Positions 45,364 to 54,192 of a stretch of DNA of 64,000 nucleotides are shown one piece after another. The DNA is from an uncultured Lachnospiraceae bacterium (GTDB lineage Bacteria > Bacillota > Clostridia > Lachnospirales > Lachnospiraceae). Below the pieces are notes generated by a model. The model saw nothing but the letters and a program-made list of their open reading frames with translations. It had not been told where the DNA came from and made no database searches. The position numbers and the translations under genes were made by a program. The stretch covers positions 242,140 to 306,139 of the forward strand of contig CAMEOT010000001.1 in NCBI GenBank assembly GCA_945929965.1. The letters run 5' to 3'. Numbering within the stretch: position 1 is the stretch's first letter; each line of letters begins with the position of its first letter.

Positions 45364-45507
45364 TTAATCAATATCTTCCACAGACTGCAAATTTTCCTTT
45401 TTTACCTTCAGAGCATCCTCCACTTTGCCGCAGCCTGTCAGAGAAAATGCCACGATCAATACCAGTAATCCGCTGCTTATTTCTTTGTGAAGCTTTCTTT
45501 TGTACAT
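45364..45507 (-). CDS. Small lipoprotein, 47 residues
   Basis: A 48-codon frame from ATG at 45507 to TAA at 45364, with a strong GGGGAGGG ribosome site. It starts MYKRKLHKEISSGLLVLIVAF and has a clear lipobox SLTGCG, then only about 20 mature residues (KVEDALKVKKENLQSVEDID). It should be exported and lipid-anchored. No family is recognised. It converges on the Mn2+-type ATPase across a hairpin, and a dispersed repeat copy lies upstream. Its ribosome site, signal and terminator support a real gene in spite of its size. Confidence 0.65.
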   Translation of the reverse strand: MYKRKLHKEISSGLLVLIVAFSLTGCGKVEDALKVKKENLQSVEDID

Positions 45508-45672
45508 ACGCCCTCCCCCTATAGCCGGTAAATACATTTTCTATCTTTATCATTTTCCATTTTATTATTTTCCTTGTTTGCGCATTTTTTCAACATATCT
45601 CGTAGCAATCAAGAAAAGCAGCTATCAAATAAAAATAAGTATTCATGTATAATTTATGATATACTATTTAAA

Positions 45673-45832
45673 ATGATGTCGGGGTCAAAAGCCCCCGACT
45701 TTGCTTTGATGCCTACGGATTGTTCCGTGCTGCGCAATCCCACTTCTCCGCTCCGCTTCGGTCCGTGCTAAACATGTGCCACTGGCACATAGCACCCTAC
45801 CAAATATTCGCATATCGTGGGATTATTATTCT
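45673..45832. repeat. Dispersed ~160-bp repeat, copy 2
   Basis: Same orientation as copy 1 (42238-42392), with an extra GCTTTG near the hairpin. It ends 20 bp before the HAD gene start, so part of that gene's leader is repeat. The two copies bracket the riboswitch-ATPase-lipoprotein segment. A similar core hairpin (GGGTCAAAAGGTCCCGGTCTT) sits at 47930-47955 across the YitT stop codon. Confidence 0.85.
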
Positions 45833-45852
45833 GAGAGAAAGGAATTCCGACT

Positions 45853-46620
45853 ATGGGAATCAGATTAGTCTGCAGTGACCTCGATGGTACACTTTTACAA
45901 TATGGAAAAAAAGAATTAGAGGGAGAAATTTTTGAACAAATCCGTGCGCTGCATGACAGGGGAATCTTGTTTTGCCCGGCGTCTGGAAGACAGTATACCA
46001 GCCTGCGGAAGCTGTTCGCTCCGGTGGCGGATTTCTGTATTTTCTTATGTGAAAACGGTGGCGTGATCTATAAGGACGAGCAGTGTATTGCGAAAAATCC
46101 CATGCCTAGAGAGTTGGCAGAGGAGATCGCGAAAGATCTGTGGAACCGGAGTGACGGTCAGGGCGAAATCATGCTCTCCGGACAGAATACAGCGTATTTG
46201 ATGGAACGTGGGCTGGGAATGCTGGACAGAATAAAATTTATTGGCAACAACTATCAAGTCATTCAGGATCCTTCCGAAATTCCGGAGGACATCGTAAAGG
46301 TCTCTGTATATCTCCATGAAGGCGTAGCGGCTTATGCTGACCGCTTCGTCCCCCGCTGGAAGCAGGCGAACTGTGCGGTGGCGGGACCTTACTGGATCGA
46401 TACTACCCTTGCCAACAAAGGCATCGGTGTCACCTCTATCTGCAGGATCCTTAACATTGACCTTGTGGATGTCATGGCATTCGGTGACAATTATAATGAC
46501 GTATCCATGCTGGATATCGTGGGACATCCCTATATCATGGATGGAGCTGCCGGTCCGTTAAGAGAAAAATATCCGCAGCACACTCCCCGGCCCGAGGATG
46601 TACTGCGGAATCTTCTCTAA
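45853..46620 (+). CDS. HAD-superfamily Cof-type phosphatase
   Basis: 255 residues, with AAAGGAA before the ATG. HAD motif I is CSDLDGTLLQYG, motif II PASGRQYTSL, and motif IV FGDNYNDVSMLDIVGHPYIMDGA. The cap is of the Cof (IIB) type. Probably a cytosolic sugar-phosphate phosphatase; the substrate cannot be read. It is unlike the other HAD gene at 15263-16084 beyond the motifs. It converges on the NagZ-like gene with a gap of only 2 bp and no terminator in between. Confidence 0.92.
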   Translation: MGIRLVCSDLDGTLLQYGKKELEGEIFEQIRALHDRGILFCPASGRQYTSLRKLFAPVADFCIFLCENGGVIYKDEQCIAKNPMPRELAEEIAKDLWNRSDGQGEIMLSGQNTAYLMERGLGMLDRIKFIGNNYQVIQDPSEIPEDIVKVSVYLHEGVAAYADRFVPRWKQANCAVAGPYWIDTTLANKGIGVTSICRILNIDLVDVMAFGDNYNDVSMLDIVGHPYIMDGAAGPLREKYPQHTPRPEDVLRNLL

Positions 46621-46622
46621 TC

Positions 46623-47897
46623 CTAAGCATCCACAGTATCCGCAATGATGCCCAGCTTTATTTTCATTTTCAAAATACGCAGAACCGATTCGTTGAGTCG
46701 TTCCTCGGTAATCTCACCGGTTTCGACCGCCTTGATGACTGCAGGTACCTGTACTTCAAAATCGGTGCAGCACAGCATATCATTTCCTGCCTGCACCGCC
46801 CGGACGGCAATCTCCGCATCCCCGGCGAACTGTCGTACTCCTTCCATGACCAGATCATCGGTAATGATCACACCGTCAAACCCTAATTCGTTACGCAAAA
46901 TATTATGCACCGGTAGAGAAATAGATGCCGGTACCTGATCATCCATGCAGGAGACAACATTGTGGGCTACCAACACCATATCCGCCCCTGCGTCGATTCC
47001 TGCCTGAAACGGCAGAAAATCAGAATTTACAAACCTCTCTATGGGACGTTCATCATAAGCAATCCCTGTGTGCGTGTCCGAGTTATTGCCATATCCCGGG
47101 AAATGCTTTAACACACTTCCCATCTGTTCCTGCGACATGGTCTGCACGACGGTCCGTACATATTCCGCTGTCTGTTCCGCATCCTGTCCAAAACTGCGGG
47201 CATAAATAAAGTCCTGCGGATCCTGCGATACATCACATACCGGAGCAAAATTCAGATTAATTCCCAGGCTCTGCAGTAATTGACATTTTTCCTGTGTATC
47301 ACTCCGAATAAGATCCCATCCGCCTGCGGTATACAATTCCTGCGGTGATGCAAAGGGGGTCTTCCGCAGGTTCGTATTTTTGCTGACACGGTTTACCGTG
47401 CCGCCTTCCTCATCCACACCGATCAACAGAGGCATTTTTGCAGCATCCTGATAGCTTTGAATGGCTGCCGTTACTTCTTCTTTTGTTTTACCGGTAAAAT
47501 CCCGGGCAAATAAGATATATCCGCCGAGATGATACTGTGTCACCTTGGATGCTGCATCCGTCTCCGGACAACGGGCGATGAACATCTGCCCGACTTTTTC
47601 CTCTAAGGTCATTGCTGCCAGGAGTTCTTCTGCCTTCTGCTCTACAGGGTCTACCGCTTCCACCGGTTCGCTTTCTTCCGTCTCCGGCAATTCCGTAGGA
47701 TCTCCACTGTTCTCTGCGCTGTTGCCGCTCACATCAGAATCCGATACACTCTGTTCCGACATAGACTCCGGCTGAACTTCCGGTATTATTTCCTGTGCAG
47801 ACTCCTCTGTACTTCTTAAATTCCACAACAAAAAAACCAGAATTCCAACACATATGACAGATAAAACGATCACTGCGATATTCCGTACCTTTTTCAT
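46623..47897 (-). CDS. GH3 beta-N-acetylhexosaminidase (NagZ-like), membrane-anchored
   Basis: 424 residues from the ATG at 47897 (GGAG 9 nt before it). One N-terminal membrane helix (about 5-24) is followed by a Glu/Ser/Val-rich linker of ~60 residues, so the catalytic domain is outside. The GH3 barrel has GVDEEGGTVNRV, LKHFPGYGNNSDTHTGI (the KHFPGxG motif of NagZ, here Tyr for His) and the nucleophile Asp in IITDDLVMEGV. NagZ-type enzymes release N-acetylglucosamine from muropeptides. The Asp-His dyad of true NagZ (D-x-H in SDTH) seems present. Wall recycling is the likely role. Confidence 0.9.
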   Translation of the reverse strand: MKKVRNIAVIVLSVICVGILVFLLWNLRSTEESAQEIIPEVQPESMSEQSVSDSDVSGNSAENSGDPTELPETEESEPVEAVDPVEQKAEELLAAMTLEEKVGQMFIARCPETDAASKVTQYHLGGYILFARDFTGKTKEEVTAAIQSYQDAAKMPLLIGVDEEGGTVNRVSKNTNLRKTPFASPQELYTAGGWDLIRSDTQEKCQLLQSLGINLNFAPVCDVSQDPQDFIYARSFGQDAEQTAEYVRTVVQTMSQEQMGSVLKHFPGYGNNSDTHTGIAYDERPIERFVNSDFLPFQAGIDAGADMVLVAHNVVSCMDDQVPASISLPVHNILRNELGFDGVIITDDLVMEGVRQFAGDAEIAVRAVQAGNDMLCCTDFEVQVPAVIKAVETGEITEERLNESVLRILKMKIKLGIIADTVDA

Positions 47898-47936
47898 TTC
47901 GCATTTCTCCATAACCATATTGTTAAGACGCCAGGG

Positions 47937-48800
47937 TCAAAAGGTCCCGGTCTTCGGCTGATACTTCATACTCGATACATTATATACGGTAATAAACGCC
48001 TTGGGGTCCAGTTCATTGATGAATTTCATTAATTTCTGGTACTCACTTTTGTCCACAATGGTGATGATCTCGTTGTGTTTTTCAAAATGATAGGCACCGG
48101 TGGCTTCATAGATCGTGGCACCGCTGTGCAGATCTCTTGTAATAAACTGGCGCAGTTCTTCCTCTTTCTTCGTAATAATGCAGACACGTCGCTTGATATT
48201 ATTGTCAAAAATAAAATGATCCAGAATGATTCCGTTGAAATAGGTACCCAGAATACTCAGAACCACAGTCTTCTTATCATATACCAATGCTGCGGACAGT
48301 GCCACGCACATACCGGACAGAGACATTGCCCTGCCCAGCTCCATGTGGAGATATTTGTTCATGATCTTTGCTACAATATCCAGTCCTCCGGAAGATGCAT
48401 TCCGGTTGAACAGAATGCTGAGTCCCACGCTGACCACCAGAATATAGCACAGTACATCCAGTTCCTGACTGTCCGTCATGGAACCGAAATTTGGAAACAG
48501 CATCTCGAAAAGCCCTAAGAATACCGGCAACATCACACTGGTGTACACCGTCTTTACCCCGAATTCTTTCCCGCAGGTGGCAAAGCCGATAAGCAGAAGC
48601 ACCACATTCAGGATCATCGTAATGACCGACAGTGGAAGTGGTATAAAGTTAGACAGCACAATGCCGAGACCGGAAATACTGCTGACCGACGCATGACTCG
48701 GCACCAGGAAAAAGTAGACTGCTGCCGCGATGATGGCTACAGCCACAGTCAGGATCCCTGTCTCTTTCAGAATTCCTGCATAATTTATTTTTTTCTTCAT
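47937..48800 (-). CDS. YitT-family membrane protein (DUF161 + DUF2179)
   Basis: 287 residues. Five or six membrane helices make up the first ~170 residues, with the repeated NRNASSGGLDIVAKIMNKYLHMELG motif of the YitT family. A soluble DUF2179 domain (RRVCIITKKEEELRQFITRDLHSGATIYEATGAY) ends the protein. Function is unknown in the family, though many members are often linked to transport. The stop codon lies in a palindrome that resembles the core hairpin of the dispersed repeat. Confidence 0.92.
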   Translation of the reverse strand: MKKKINYAGILKETGILTVAVAIIAAAVYFFLVPSHASVSSISGLGIVLSNFIPLPLSVITMILNVVLLLIGFATCGKEFGVKTVYTSVMLPVFLGLFEMLFPNFGSMTDSQELDVLCYILVVSVGLSILFNRNASSGGLDIVAKIMNKYLHMELGRAMSLSGMCVALSAALVYDKKTVVLSILGTYFNGIILDHFIFDNNIKRRVCIITKKEEELRQFITRDLHSGATIYEATGAYHFEKHNEIITIVDKSEYQKLMKFINELDPKAFITVYNVSSMKYQPKTGTF

Positions 48801-48860
48801 AATAACATTTTCCAGCGATATATTTTAATTTGTTTCTATACTTTTCTCATCTTATTATTC

Positions 48861-50579
48861 TTAGAGTACTATTACAGCGGCATCAAGTCCCTCTATTTTT
48901 CCATCAAAGGGATTCTCTCTAAGTAAATCATATTTTTGCGCATACTCATTAAACATTCTTGCGCTGCTGCTGCAGTTGAAGATCAAAGCGAGTGTCTCTT
49001 CTCCATTTTTTCTGGTCAGGACGATCGTCTCTTCCTCGTCCCTTGCAGCTATTTCAATTGGTTCACCCTCTACGATACATGCATGTTTTTTTCGCACCTT
49101 CAACAGCTGCTTATACCATTGAAACATCTCTTTATCCTGGTATTCTTCATCCCAATACATGCCACGTCTGCAATCCGGATCATTTGCTCCGGGCATCGCA
49201 AATTCATCTCCGTAATAAATCATAGGCATTCCCGGTAATAACAATTGAAAAGCTGCTGCCAAATGCTGCTTTTTCTTATTATCATCACATAGATGTAAAA
49301 ATCTTGCTGTATCATGGCTGTCGATCAGATTCCACATTAGAGGATAGCATTTTTTGTTTAAGCGCCCCTTCAAATATCCAAGATTCTGTATAAACTGGCT
49401 GACATTGATTTTTTCATCTGCAAGCAGATCTATGAGATTCAGGTAAAATGGATAATTCATGACCGTATCCCATTCATCTCCCTCAAGAAAATCTCCTGCA
49501 TAATGCCAGATTTCTCCAATGATCAGCAGATCTTTTTTTACTGCCTTAACAGCCTTTCTAAATCGCTTCCAGAAGAAATGACTGATTTCGTCACCTACAT
49601 CCATTCTCCATCCATCGATATCGCATTCCTTAATCCAATAACATGCAACATCTGTAACGAATTTTTCAACCTCCGGATTTTTCAGATTTAATTTTGGCAT
49701 TCCGCCATAATAACCAAAACATTTGAAGTTAGGAGTTTCTCCTTTTTCACCCTTCAGCGGAAATCTCTCGATAAAATACCAGTCCAGATATCTGGATTTA
49801 TCTTCTTTTTCTATAATATCCTTAAATGCAAAAAAATCTCTTCCTGTATGGTTGAATACCGCATCCATCACTACTTTCATTCCACACTCATGCGCTTTTT
49901 GCACCAGCTCCTTAAGATCCTCTGTTGTTCCGAAGGAAGAATCAATCTGGTAATAATCAGTGGTATCATATTTATGGCAGGAATCCGATTTAAAAATAGG
50001 TGTTAAATACATAACATCTATTCCCAGCTTCTGAATATGATCCAAATGATCAATAATTCCTCTGAGATCACCATGCAGATTATCCTTAGATGTAATGGGT
50101 GCTTTATACCACAGTTCCTTGTCTATTGGCTGTGATGCTGCAAAGCGAGATGGAAAAATCTGGTACACGACCTTGTTTGCTGCCCACTCCGGCACCTCAA
50201 ACATTTCTTCCTCGCGAAGGTTTTGCGGACAATCGAACATTCTGTCCCTGTTTGTAATGCATTCCCGGCTAAACTCATAGTTGCCGTAATATACCTTTTC
50301 TCCCTGCATATCCGTAAATTCAAAATAATAGCGGAGGCATATCAAATGCATCTGAAGCTGTGCCTCATAATAGTCATGAAACTGTGATGTGGCAACCTTC
50401 TTCATCGGAATCGTCTTTCGCGTATCCTTCCATTCCAATGGTATGTACTTGTCCTCATAATGGAGAATGATCTCTTTTATATCATCTTTTTTTACCTGCA
50501 CACGTATCACGAATAAATCCTTATCGATTGCATAGCAGAATCTTTTATCCATATCATGAAGAATTGCCGAATATTCCAT
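48861..50579 (-). CDS. GH13 neopullulanase / cyclomaltodextrinase-type enzyme
   Basis: 572 residues, the usual length for this group. A CBM34-like N-terminal domain (1-~115) is followed by the barrel with VVMDAVFNHTGRD, IDGWRMDVGDE (nucleophile Asp327), IGEIWH (acid/base Glu356) and NLIDSHDTARF (Asp423). MPKLN at about 294 is the region V of neopullulanases. It has no signal peptide and should act inside the cell on imported malto-oligosaccharides or cyclodextrins. A short transcribed leader with promoter and terminator lies upstream (50708-50812), so expression may be attenuated. It is separate from the GH13 gene at 1784-3886. Confidence 0.93.
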   Translation of the reverse strand: MEYSAILHDMDKRFCYAIDKDLFVIRVQVKKDDIKEIILHYEDKYIPLEWKDTRKTIPMKKVATSQFHDYYEAQLQMHLICLRYYFEFTDMQGEKVYYGNYEFSRECITNRDRMFDCPQNLREEEMFEVPEWAANKVVYQIFPSRFAASQPIDKELWYKAPITSKDNLHGDLRGIIDHLDHIQKLGIDVMYLTPIFKSDSCHKYDTTDYYQIDSSFGTTEDLKELVQKAHECGMKVVMDAVFNHTGRDFFAFKDIIEKEDKSRYLDWYFIERFPLKGEKGETPNFKCFGYYGGMPKLNLKNPEVEKFVTDVACYWIKECDIDGWRMDVGDEISHFFWKRFRKAVKAVKKDLLIIGEIWHYAGDFLEGDEWDTVMNYPFYLNLIDLLADEKINVSQFIQNLGYLKGRLNKKCYPLMWNLIDSHDTARFLHLCDDNKKKQHLAAAFQLLLPGMPMIYYGDEFAMPGANDPDCRRGMYWDEEYQDKEMFQWYKQLLKVRKKHACIVEGEPIEIAARDEEETIVLTRKNGEETLALIFNCSSSARMFNEYAQKYDLLRENPFDGKIEGLDAAVIVL

Positions 50580-50707
50580 AATTTTTTTCTTCCTTTTATT
50601 TAAGATACTCTATTTTCACATCTTATATAGTTCAATTTCCGGTAATTTTTTTCTATCTGCTGATCATAATTCAAAAAAACTTTTGCATATACACTATTCC
50701 CTAATAT

Positions 50708-50777
50708 AAAAAAAGAGGAGACCCCGCAGGTTCTCCCCCGGTCGCAGGCCTCACAGGTTTCTGCAACGCGATCACTG
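50708..50777 (-). ncRNA. Short structured leader or small RNA upstream of the GH13 gene
   Basis: A promoter (TTGACA 50812-50807, 17 bp, TAAGCT 50789-50784) is followed about 70 nt later by a terminator: stem GGAGA-CC/GG-TCTCC (50736-50717) then seven T. The GC-rich transcript (CTGTGAGGCCTGCGACC...) contains the duplicated word CCTGCG, allowing alternative pairing. Known riboswitch families were not recognised. It could be a leader controlling the GH13 gene 120 nt downstream or an independent small RNA. The 50580-50918 gap holds nothing else. Confidence 0.4.
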
Positions 50778-50783
50778 TATTTT

Positions 50784-50812
50784 AGCTTACTTAACTTTAT
50801 GTGTCTTGTCAA
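50784..50812 (-). promoter_or_regulatory. Promoter of the short leader RNA
   Basis: TTGACA and TAAGCT with a 17-bp spacer on the minus strand; a second -10-like TAAAAT lies 5 bp further. Confidence 0.6.
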
Positions 50813-50918
50813 GCAATTTCTACTATAATTTACTCCGAGCTTCTTCGATTGAAAAGGGTGGAAGCTACTACTCCCGCCTTTACACTTATACTTATCTCAT
50901 CAATGTACCATTGAAATT

Positions 50919-51653
50919 TTATTTTCTACTGATATAAAATGTATCAATGGCTTTACTTACAAACTCTGCTGTGCCTACTCCTCCAACATCATCGATATTT
51001 TCCGTAAGTTCTCCTCCACCGGCATACATTCTTCCAAGGCCGCTTAAAATCTTATCAGAACATTTATAAAAATGATCCGTAATGTAATCCTGAAGTTTTC
51101 TTACATGCACCTGCACCTGTTCATCTGCTGGATCCATTTCTTTCATCTGTCCGAATTCAACAAATAATTGCATAAACTCATTTGCAACGGTAGCTTCATC
51201 ATCTTTTGTCCAGTTCTTTGTTTTCTCTTCAAACTCCTTGTACTCAGAGGTTTGTCCCCATTGTTCTTTTGCTCGTTTAGAATACTCATCAATCTTTCTT
51301 GTATCAAATACTTTAAAATCCATATATTTCACTCCTATTCCTTTTATTCCTCGAGCGAAACTAATAAGATTTTCAAGATGCTCCTTTTTCATAGTAAGCA
51401 ATTCAATCTGCTGCTCTAATGCTTTGTTCCTGTCAAAGTTAGGAGCATCGATTATCTTTTTAATCTCCTTAAGCGGAAATTCCAATTCTTTAAACAGTAG
51501 AATTTGTTGCAGCCTTTCCAAGGATGTATCGTCATACAACCTATAACCAGACTCTGTATATTCAATAGGTTTTAAGAGTCCAATGGTGTCATAATACTGC
51601 AGAGTGCGTATACTCACTCCAGTTAATTTACTTACCTCATTCACCGCCATCAT
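50919..51653 (-). CDS. MerR-family regulator with TipAS domain
   Basis: 244 residues from the ATG at 51653 (GAGGAG before it; a second ATG follows immediately). The N-terminal MerR helix-turn-helix reads NEVSKLTGVSIRTLQYYDTIGLLKPIEYTESGYRLYDD, followed by a long dimerisation helix. The C-terminal ~115 residues are a TipAS-like domain (WKTDDEATVANEFMQLFVEFG-type, YKCSDKILSGLGRMYAGG), which in TipAL/Mta-like proteins binds drugs or peptides. Its own promoter has the 19-bp spacer and dyad of MerR targets, so it is likely autoregulated. The gene it might control, for instance the MATE pump now broken at 53.6 kb, is not adjacent. Confidence 0.93.
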   Translation of the reverse strand: MMAVNEVSKLTGVSIRTLQYYDTIGLLKPIEYTESGYRLYDDTSLERLQQILLFKELEFPLKEIKKIIDAPNFDRNKALEQQIELLTMKKEHLENLISFARGIKGIGVKYMDFKVFDTRKIDEYSKRAKEQWGQTSEYKEFEEKTKNWTKDDEATVANEFMQLFVEFGQMKEMDPADEQVQVHVRKLQDYITDHFYKCSDKILSGLGRMYAGGGELTENIDDVGGVGTAEFVSKAIDTFYISRK

Positions 51654-51679
51654 TGTTATTTTCTCCTCTCGATAAGCAT

Positions 51680-51710
51680 ATTGTAAACTATTACGCAACG
51701 TAGGAGTCAA
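51680..51710 (-). promoter_or_regulatory. MerR-type promoter with 19-bp spacer and operator dyad
   Basis: TTGACT (51710-51705) and TACAAT (51685-51680) are 19 bp apart. The spacer holds the dyad CTACG-TTG-CGTA-ATAG, the arrangement through which MerR proteins twist the promoter to activate it. Confidence 0.75.
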
Positions 51711-51913
51711 CAGTTTTTTGAAGAAATCAAGTTTTACTATCTTTGCATCCTTTCGTTTACTCTTCTTTACAGGAATTATTGTAGATAAACACAGAGTAAA
51801 AATCGTTCCCAAAACAAAAGACAAAAAGTATGTTCTGAATAGACTTTTTTCAATGAATCAAAATATTTATAAACGGAACACTGATTTTAATCTTAATTGA
51901 TTATATTGAATTT

Positions 51914-52045
51914 TTGTCCCGAATAATATATAAAATTGCATGTCTGCCAGATGATGACAGAAGAGTGCTCTTCCGAAATACCGCTGATAAAATGGGCTTA
52001 AATGATGCTATTGATCTGATCCTTGACTGGCGCGTACTAGGCTGT
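51914..52045 (+). pseudogene. Remnant of an AbiEii/AbiGii-type toxin gene
   Basis: The frame starting at 51914 has CLPDDDRRVLFRNTADKMGLNDAI, the typical N-terminal motif of AbiEii nucleotidyltransferase toxins (which continue IxEKDFWVC). After DAI the sequence departs from the family and runs into the frame of the broken MCP. Only the first ~35 residues of a ~280-residue protein remain, with no AbiEi antitoxin gene. I read this as an old deletion junction. Confidence 0.55.
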
Positions 52046-52146
52046 GGAAAACTTGAACCCTGGAAAAAACGATCCAGCACAAAACAGGATGCATTTAATA
52101 TGGAAGGGTGTCGATATAAACTGCGTGTGGTGCGGTATCATGAGCA

Positions 52147-53496
52147 GTGGGAAGAAAAGGGGGAAAAAGCCGAATGTTTTATGTGGCTTGTAACGACACT
52201 GGAAACGGCAGGTTACCGGGTGACTACAAAGAAGGTTCCGATTCTTTTGTGGCAAGCTATCAGTCTATCGCAGAACATGGCTGGGCAATGGTTTCTTATG
52301 ACAATGAAGAGAACATTTATGAGAACGTCCACAAAAATATGCGCATCTTAGGTCTGATATGTATCATCTTCGTTTTAATCATCAGTGTACTGGCATTTAT
52401 CACAATTGCAATCAGTGTCAGACCTCTGTTATATGTCGAAGATGCAATTATCCAGCTTAGCAATTTAAAACTTGAAAAGAGCAAACGTCTTACGCCTTGG
52501 ATTAATACCAAGAGTGAAATTGGAAAAATTGCAACTGCAATGAATTCTTTATATGATGCACTCAGTGGCATCATTGCCACTTTATCTGACTGTTCAACAT
52601 CACTTAGCAGCTCTGCGACCGCAATGCAACGTTCTTCAGAAACACTTCTTAGTTGTGTGGCAGACAACTCAAAATCCACGCAGACATTTGCAGAACATTC
52701 AGAAGATATTAACGCTACTGTAAACGATGTAGGACAGCGGATTTCCGAAATGACAACGGTTGTTTCTGATATCGAAGAACGTATCCGTCAGGGTAATGTC
52801 CACAGCAGCGAGTTACTTCAAAAAGTGGAAAAAATGCAGACCTTAGCTAATAATTCAATGGTAAATACAAATACCCAGATTGCAGAAAATCAAAAAGCTA
52901 TCGAAAATGCAATGGAAGAATTACAATCATTAATGCGAATTGATGAAATGGCATCTCAAATTTTAGACATTACAAGCCAGACAAACCTTCTGTCCTTAAA
53001 TGCTTCTATTGAAGCTGCAAGAGTTGGAGAGGCTGGAAAAGGATTTGCTGTAGTTGCCGGCGAAATCGGTAACCTCGCATCTAATTCATCCAAAACAGCC
53101 ACAGATATTCAGGCTATCTGTAATGAAACTAAAAACAATATATCACATGTCAAAGCTTGTTTCGATCAGATTATTTTCTTCCTGCAAAATGACGTCCAGA
53201 CACAGTTTACAGAATTGGTTCAGGAAACCCAGGATTACTACCAATCCATTCAGGAAATTCAGGTTATTATATCCGAAATTGCAGAAGAGTCTGAAACCTT
53301 TGTCAACACAGTACAAAATATTCAAAACCAGATCCATGCTATTTCAGATGTTCCTGATTCCGACCATATCAGCAGTCAGGATATCTTAGAAAAGGCAAGA
53401 CAAACAGAAGAAACGACACAGGAAATGTCCGTTATCGTAAATCATAACAAAGAAAATGCGTTGGAAATTAATAATATTGTAAAACGCTTTTCCTGA
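52147..53496 (+). pseudogene. Methyl-accepting chemotaxis protein, 5'-truncated
   Basis: 449 residues, opening at a GTG just after an in-frame stop, with no proper ribosome site. The first ~50 residues ([26 protein letters not shown]) look like the tail of a Cache-type extracellular sensor. One membrane helix (about 66-90), a HAMP-like linker and a complete signalling domain follow, with hairpin tip [32 protein letters not shown]. Normal receptors have two helices around a ~200-residue sensor, so the sensor start and first helix are missing. The break coincides with the AbiEii remnant. If translated, the product would lack its ligand-binding domain. A terminator follows. Confidence 0.8.
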
Positions 53497-53520
53497 AAAA
53501 ATAATTAATATCATATGCCA

Positions 53521-53566
53521 AAATAGATGTACATCCACCTGTTCAAGTGATCGTACATCTATTTTT
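53521..53566 (+). terminator. Terminator after the truncated MCP gene
   Basis: A 12-bp stem AAATAGATGTAC/GTACATCTATTT with a 20-nt loop, ending in TTTTT. Confidence 0.85.
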
Positions 53567-53610
53567 ATGTGTCAATTTTTTCCCTGATTTGATTTATCAA
53601 TGAAATCTTT

Positions 53611-53736
53611 TTACTTCTCACTCCATATTTTTCTGTATTTCATAAAATAGTAAATACTCATGATCATACTGAGTATCTCGCCTGTTGTGATCGACAGCCA
53701 GATGTCGTCTATTCCAAGCAGATTCGGCAATACCAT
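53611..53736 (-). pseudogene. C-terminal remnant of a MATE-family efflux pump
   Basis: The frame ends LPNLLGIDDIWLSITTGEILSMIMSIYYFMKYRKIW, which is the usual last-helix region of MATE multidrug exporters (GIDGIWLA..., then a basic tail). Only ~41 residues exist; the upstream sequence joins another gene fragment in a different frame. Confidence 0.6.
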
Positions 53737-53861
53737 AATGCATTGATTTTAGCAATTGTTTCTTCATCTGTTGCAAACATTTTCAAAAAATCTTTATATG
53801 ACATAACATCGTCTATATTATGTTGCATTAACTGTTTATGAAAATCAACAAACTTATCCAT
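53709..53861 (-). pseudogene. Hybrid short frame (unknown protein start fused onto the MATE tail)
   Basis: Starts MDKFVDFHKQLMQHNIDDVMSYKDFLKMFATDEETIAKINAL and then reads 9 residues out of frame into the MATE fragment before stopping. The start has a weak AAAGGC site 10 bp after the stop of the 101-residue gene upstream, so it was probably the second gene of that unit, cut by a deletion. I do not recognise the family. Confidence 0.4.
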
Positions 53862-53871
53862 GCCTTTGTTT

Positions 53872-54177
53872 TTAACACTCTTCAATAAACACTATACCGT
53901 ATATCTTTTCAGGCTTCAGCAGTTCTATCCCAGAAATCGCGCATTTTGTTTTCCTCGTCAATTCTATAAGCTGCTCTTTCGTACATTTATAAGCAAAACT
54001 TCCCCAGTCAACCTGTACACAATCCGTAAACACTTCATCTGCAATAAACAGAAAATCCCATCCGCCAAGTCTTTCTATCCTGTTATTATCTGCAAGTATG
54101 TCATAAGGATTTTTATTTTCTTTCCACGTATTCAGCCTGTCCTCTTTAATTTCTCCATAAAAGATTGATGACATCAT
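53872..54177 (-). CDS. Hypothetical protein, about 101 residues
   Basis: The ATG at 54177 has GGAGG 9 nt before it; an ATG 6 bp upstream is also possible. The sequence (SSIFYGEIKEDRLNTWKENKNPYDILADNNRIERLGGWDFLFIADEVFTDCVQVDWGSFAYKC) is soluble and acidic, without signal or membrane segment. No family is recognised. It lies 9 bp after the SIMPL-domain gene, in the same direction, so it is likely in that operon. Confidence 0.6.
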   Translation of the reverse strand: MMSSIFYGEIKEDRLNTWKENKNPYDILADNNRIERLGGWDFLFIADEVFTDCVQVDWGSFAYKCTKEQLIELTRKTKCAISGIELLKPEKIYGIVFIEEC

Positions 54178-54192
54178 AAACATCTGCCTCCG

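Noticed and set aside
50600..50812. A 70-residue frame covering the short leader RNA
   Set aside because: It spans a promoter, terminator and T-tract and has no ribosome site; the RNA reading is better.
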